From assembly GCF_038900095.1 (NCBI RefSeq), contig NZ_JBBMQQ010000006.1, positions 124,001 to 188,000 of the forward strand: a DNA stretch of 64,000 nt. Reading direction: 5' to 3'. The DNA comes from Hoeflea sp038900095 (GTDB lineage Bacteria; Pseudomonadota; Alphaproteobacteria; Rhizobiales; Rhizobiaceae). The notes under the pieces were generated by a model that searched no databases, had not been told where the DNA came from, and was given only the letters and a program-made list of their open reading frames with translations. Positions 60,878-64,000 of the stretch are shown in pieces (positions within the stretch are counted from its first letter, which is position 1; every line of letters begins with the position of its first letter). The translations under genes were made by a program, and so were the position numbers.

Positions 60878-61632
60878 GGCGCGTTCCCTTCCGTCCAGAG
60901 CGCCTCGAGCATGGTCTTGTCGCGCAATGTGTCCATTGGCCGCCAGAAGCCACGGTGAAAGAAGGCGCGCAGTTCGCCTGTCTCGGCGAGTTGTGTCAGC
61001 GGCTCGCCCTCGAAACTGGTCTGATCGTTCTCGATGAGATCAAGCACCGGGTTGGAGAGCACGAAAAAACCGCCATTGATAAAACCGCCCTCGCCTTCCG
61101 GTTTCTCGATAAACCCCTGAACCTTGTCGCCATCGAGCTTGAGCGCGCCAAAGCGCGCCGGCGGCCGCACAGCCGTGACGGTGGCATGCCGGCCATGTGA
61201 TTTGTGAAAGTCGATAGTCGCCGAAATATCAACGTCCGACAGCCCGTCCCCATAGGTGCAGCAGAAACTTTCTTCGCCCTCGAGATAAGGCGCCACGCGT
61301 TTCAGCCGGCCACCGGTCTGGGTGTTTTCGCCGGTATCGACAAGCGTCACCCGCCAGTCCTCGGCGCTCTGGCGATGGAAATGGACGGTGTTGTCGGACA
61401 TGTCGAACGACAGGTCCGACATGTGGAGCGCATAGTTGGCGAAATATTCCTTGATCACGTAGCCGCGAAAGCCGCAGCAGATGATGAAGTCACGCAAGCC
61501 GTGGGTATGGTAGAGCTTCATGATGTGCCAGAGGATCGGCCGGCCGCCAATCTCCACCATGGGCTTGGGCCGCAGGTGGGTTTCCTCCGAGAGCCGTGAG
61601 CCCAGTCCGCCGGCGAGAATCACAACCTTCAT
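60862..61632 (-). CDS. rfbF: Glucose-1-phosphate cytidylyltransferase
   Basis: A 256-residue nucleotidyltransferase. The signature LAGGLGSRLSEET followed by RPKPMVEIGGRPILWHIM is typical of RfbF. It makes CDP-glucose from CTP and glucose 1-phosphate, the entry to CDP-linked deoxysugars. It is the first gene of the four-gene operon on the minus strand. The 345-bp gap upstream (61633-61977) presumably holds its promoter; I see no clear one on that strand. Confidence 0.9.
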   Translation of the reverse strand: MKVVILAGGLGSRLSEETHLRPKPMVEIGGRPILWHIMKLYHTHGLRDFIICCGFRGYVIKEYFANYALHMSDLSFDMSDNTVHFHRQSAEDWRVTLVDTGENTQTGGRLKRVAPYLEGEESFCCTYGDGLSDVDISATIDFHKSHGRHATVTAVRPPARFGALKLDGDKVQGFIEKPEGEGGFINGGFFVLSNPVLDLIENDQTSFEGEPLTQLAETGELRAFFHRGFWRPMDTLRDKTMLEALWTEGNAPWKSW

Positions 61633-61878
61633 GGCGTTACTCCCCGGCTCATCCGGCCACAGCCGCGACCATCCGCCAGCCCCGACGGCAAGCAGATGGT
61701 TTCAGGCTTCATTGTTGCCCCATGCTTCATGGTGCCCGATATTCCCCTGACAATCAGCCTCTGAAAGCTAGCGGCACAAGCTTTCCCGAGGCTGTAGCAA
61801 GACCGGACTGTAAGACGAGATGGACAGATATGGAAAGCCTGTAGCTTCCAGCCTCCCGTATGAAGCTGATCAGAAGCA

Positions 61879-61907
61879 TTGTTCCGGGGACAGGGCTTGC
61901 CTATAAG
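61879..61907 (+). promoter_or_regulatory. Possible promoter of the HerA-like ATPase gene
   Basis: TTGTTC (61879-61884) and TATAAG (61902-61907) are 17 bp apart, 71 bp before the start at 61978. The -10 is good and the -35 is weak. The rest of the 345-bp gap 61633-61977 shows no gene or repeat. Confidence 0.4.
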
Positions 61908-61977
61908 TGGTCGGTGATGCTTGCGCGCTGCGCATGCGAAAGCCCAACCGCCATGACCGGCGCAGCACGAGGACGTT

Positions 61978-63567
61978 ATGCTAGAAGAAGGCAAGCTTTA
62001 TGTCGGCACCAGCCGCAATCCCGACGACAGCATCAACAAGGGTGAATATCTCGACCTCAAATATGCCAACCGCCACGGGCTGATTACCGGCGCCACCGGC
62101 ACCGGCAAGACCGTGACGCTGCAGATTCTGGCCGAGAGTTTCTCCAATGCCGGCGTTCCGGTGTTCTGCGCCGATGTCAAAGGCGACCTTTCAGGCATCG
62201 CCGCGATCGGCGAATACAAGGATTTCCTGGAAAAACGAGCCACAACGATCGGGCTGGATCCATACGAGTTCCAGGAATTCCCGGTCATCTTCTGGGACCT
62301 GTTCGGGGAAAAGGGCCACCGTGTCCGCACCACGATTTCGGAGATGGGGCCGCTGCTTCTGGCGCGGCTGATGGACATGTCGGATGCGCAGGAAGGCGTG
62401 CTCAACATCGCCTTCAAGCTGGCCGACGAAAACGGACTGCCGCTGCTCGATCTCAAGGATTTGCGCTCGTTGCTGAATTACATGGCAGGCGAGACGGAAA
62501 AGCTCTCGGCGATGTACGGCAACATCACCAAGCAGTCGCTGTCCACGATCCAGCGCGGGCTGCTGGTGCTTGAGCAGCAGGGCGCGGAAAACTTCTTCGG
62601 CGAACCGGCGCTGAAAATCTCAGACATCATGCGCACCACCAATGACGGTCGCGGCGCGATCTCGGTGCTGGCCGCCGACAAGCTGATGATGAACCCGCGG
62701 CTTTATGGCACGTTCCTGTTGTGGCTGTTGTCGGAGCTGTTCGAAGAACTTCCCGAAGTCGGCGATTCCGACAAGCCGCGGCTGGTGTTCTTCTTCGACG
62801 AGGCGCATCTGTTGTTCGATGAGGCACCGAAGATCCTGATCGACCGCGTCGAGCAGGTGGTCCGGCTGATCCGCTCCAAGGGCGTCGGGGTGTATTTCGT
62901 CACCCAGAACCCGCTTGACGTTCCAGAATCAGTGCTCTCGCAACTCGGCAACCGCATCCAGCACGCGCTCCGGGCCTATACGCCGCGCGAACAAAAGGCG
63001 GTGAAGGTGGCGGCGGAAACATTCCGGCCCAACCCCGCCTTCGATTGCTTCGAAGCGATCACGCAGCTTGGTGTCGGCGAGGCGCTGGTTTCCACACTGG
63101 GCGCAAAGGGCGTGCCCTCGATGGTCGAACGGACGCTGGTCCGCCCACCCGCCTCGCGGCTTGGCCCGATCACCGAGCCCGAGCGGCAAAAGGTGATGGC
63201 GGTCAGCCCGGTGGCCGGGCAGTACGATACCGATCTTGACCGCGACAGCGCCTTCGAGATGCTGGCACGGCGTGCCGAGGAAGCGGCGAAGGCGGAAGAG
63301 GACGAGCGCCGCCGCGAGGAAGAGAAGGAACAGGAGCGGCCCGAAAGCAGGCGCTGGACCCTGCCCGGATATGGCGACGATGATGACGAGGACGAGCGCG
63401 GCCGCGCCAAATCCTCCAGGCGCAAGAAATCAAGCCGGTCACGCCCGGGCTACCAGCGTCAGACGGTCACTGAAACCGTGATCAAATCTGTTGCGAGGTC
63501 AGCGGCGACCTCGCTCGGCCGTGCGCTGGTGCGGGGCATTCTCGGCTCGCTCAAAAAGGGCTTCTGA
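61978..63567 (+). CDS. HerA-like helicase/ATPase (DUF853 family)
   Basis: A 529-residue FtsK/HerA-superfamily ATPase. Walker A is GATGTGKT (38-45) and Walker B is VFFFDEAHLLFD with Asp274-Glu275. Typical sensor and finger segments follow (YFVTQNPLDVPESV). The C-terminal 85 residues are low-complexity: a Glu/Arg-rich coiled region, an acidic DDDDEDE stretch and a basic Ser/Arg/Lys segment. The family is widespread in proteobacteria; members are presumed DNA translocases but the role is unsettled. No NurA nuclease gene is adjacent. ATG 61978 has GAGGA upstream. Confidence 0.85.
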   Translation: MLEEGKLYVGTSRNPDDSINKGEYLDLKYANRHGLITGATGTGKTVTLQILAESFSNAGVPVFCADVKGDLSGIAAIGEYKDFLEKRATTIGLDPYEFQEFPVIFWDLFGEKGHRVRTTISEMGPLLLARLMDMSDAQEGVLNIAFKLADENGLPLLDLKDLRSLLNYMAGETEKLSAMYGNITKQSLSTIQRGLLVLEQQGAENFFGEPALKISDIMRTTNDGRGAISVLAADKLMMNPRLYGTFLLWLLSELFEELPEVGDSDKPRLVFFFDEAHLLFDEAPKILIDRVEQVVRLIRSKGVGVYFVTQNPLDVPESVLSQLGNRIQHALRAYTPREQKAVKVAAETFRPNPAFDCFEAITQLGVGEALVSTLGAKGVPSMVERTLVRPPASRLGPITEPERQKVMAVSPVAGQYDTDLDRDSAFEMLARRAEEAAKAEEDERRREEEKEQERPESRRWTLPGYGDDDDEDERGRAKSSRRKKSSRSRPGYQRQTVTETVIKSVARSAATSLGRALVRGILGSLKKGF

Positions 63568-63606
63568 GCAAACAGATCCATCTGGTCCGGTTTGCCCGTG
63601 CCGCCT

Positions 63607-64000
63607 TTAGCGGCAGGGCACCGGATAGGTGGTGCCAAAGCCATCCGGCTCGTCCGCTGTGGCGGGATCAAAGCAGCTGACCTGCCCAACACCGCCGGCC
63701 CAGACCTTGTGCGGGTCGATTGCCCTGAAGACCTTCGGCCTGACTTCCCGGCGCACTTCGAAATGCAGATGCGGAATGCCGCCGGCCAGTGCGCCGGTGT
63801 TGCCCAGCGTTGCGATCTGCTGGCCGCGCTCGACGCGGTCGCCTGACGACACTGCCCGGCTGTTGAGGTGCTTGTAGACGGTGGTGGTCCTCAAGCCGTT
63901 GGAACTCAACCCGTGGTCGATGGTGATCCGGTTGCCATAGGCCGGTTCGAAATAGGAATCGGTCACCTGGCCACCGGCCGCAGCAAGAACCGGCGTTCCG
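63607..64000 (-). CDS. M23 family metallopeptidase, N-terminus beyond the window (partial)
   Basis: The last 130 residues of a LytM-type endopeptidase; the frame is open to the right edge. Seen are GTPVLAAAGGQV, ITIDHGLSSNG, VYKHLN, GDRVERGQQIATLGNTGA and HLHFEV with the zinc ligands His and His. Members cut peptide cross-links of peptidoglycan in the periplasm, or act as catalytically dead activators. The reading frame continues past an in-frame GTG at 63966, so that codon is not the start. It converges with the HerA-like gene with 39 bp between stops. Confidence 0.88.
   Translation of the reverse strand, partial: GTPVLAAAGGQVTDSYFEPAYGNRITIDHGLSSNGLRTTTVYKHLNSRAVSSGDRVERGQQIATLGNTGALAGGIPHLHFEVRREVRPKVFRAIDPHKVWAGGVGQVSCFDPATADEPDGFGTTYPVPCR

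Overview
The window looks like chromosomal DNA of a GC-rich alphaproteobacterium of the order Hyphomicrobiales (Rhizobiales). A marine Hoeflea-like or related lineage is my guess. The grounds are a GcrA-family regulator, a PodJ-type polarity protein, a SAM-II riboswitch before metZ, a phoR-pstSCAB-phoU-phoB cluster of rhizobial order, and a NaChBac/NavMs-type sodium channel of the kind often found in marine bacteria. No insertion sequence, prophage, CRISPR array or rRNA gene was seen. One tRNA gene, tRNA-Gly(CCC), is present.

Layout. 1-2.0 kb: the end of a probable Lhr-type helicase gene, pdeM, and an orphan methyltransferase-like gene. 2.1-8.0 kb: a TIGR02186/TauE-SafE membrane pair and podJ. 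8.3-16.3 kb: a MerR-family regulator followed by a fatty-acid beta-oxidation operon (two acyl-CoA dehydrogenases, a GST, a thiolase, and a fused enoyl-CoA hydratase/3-hydroxyacyl-CoA dehydrogenase). 16.3-24.2 kb: single genes (methyltransferase, DsbA-like isomerase, LexA-like S24 regulator, TerB, sterol desaturase, solute-binding protein, a glycosyltransferase whose 3' end runs into tRNA-Gly, voltage-gated Na+ channel). 24.2-29.3 kb: dCTP deaminase, SAM-II riboswitch plus metZ, CDP-alcohol phosphatidyltransferase, apaG, TrkH. 29.3-37.5 kb: RND efflux pair, hslO, argF, argD. 37.9-46.3 kb: gcrA and the Pho regulon cluster with a PHO box. 46.4-57.0 kb: fumC, ppk2, fadD, pgi, fructokinase, pyrE, pyrC, an SDR protein and a D-amino-acid aminotransferase. 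57.2-61.6 kb: a small P-loop kinase and a tightly overlapping rfbF-rfbG-rfbC-like-C-methyltransferase operon for a CDP-linked branched deoxysugar. 62-64 kb: a HerA-like ATPase and a truncated M23 peptidase.

How the parts connect. Palindromes built on TTGACGT/ACGTCAA lie before the beta-oxidation operon and again 40 kb away before fadD. The adjacent MerR protein is therefore a good candidate for a fatty-acid or acyl-CoA regulator that covers both activation and degradation. The Pho cluster has a three-repeat PHO box between phoR and pstS. Three GANTC (CcrM) sites packed within 27 bp precede gcrA. Most of the window is core metabolism. The parts most likely to be accessory are the CDP-sugar operon, the orphan gene near 1.1 kb and the glycosyltransferase. 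No clearly new defence or mobile system was found.
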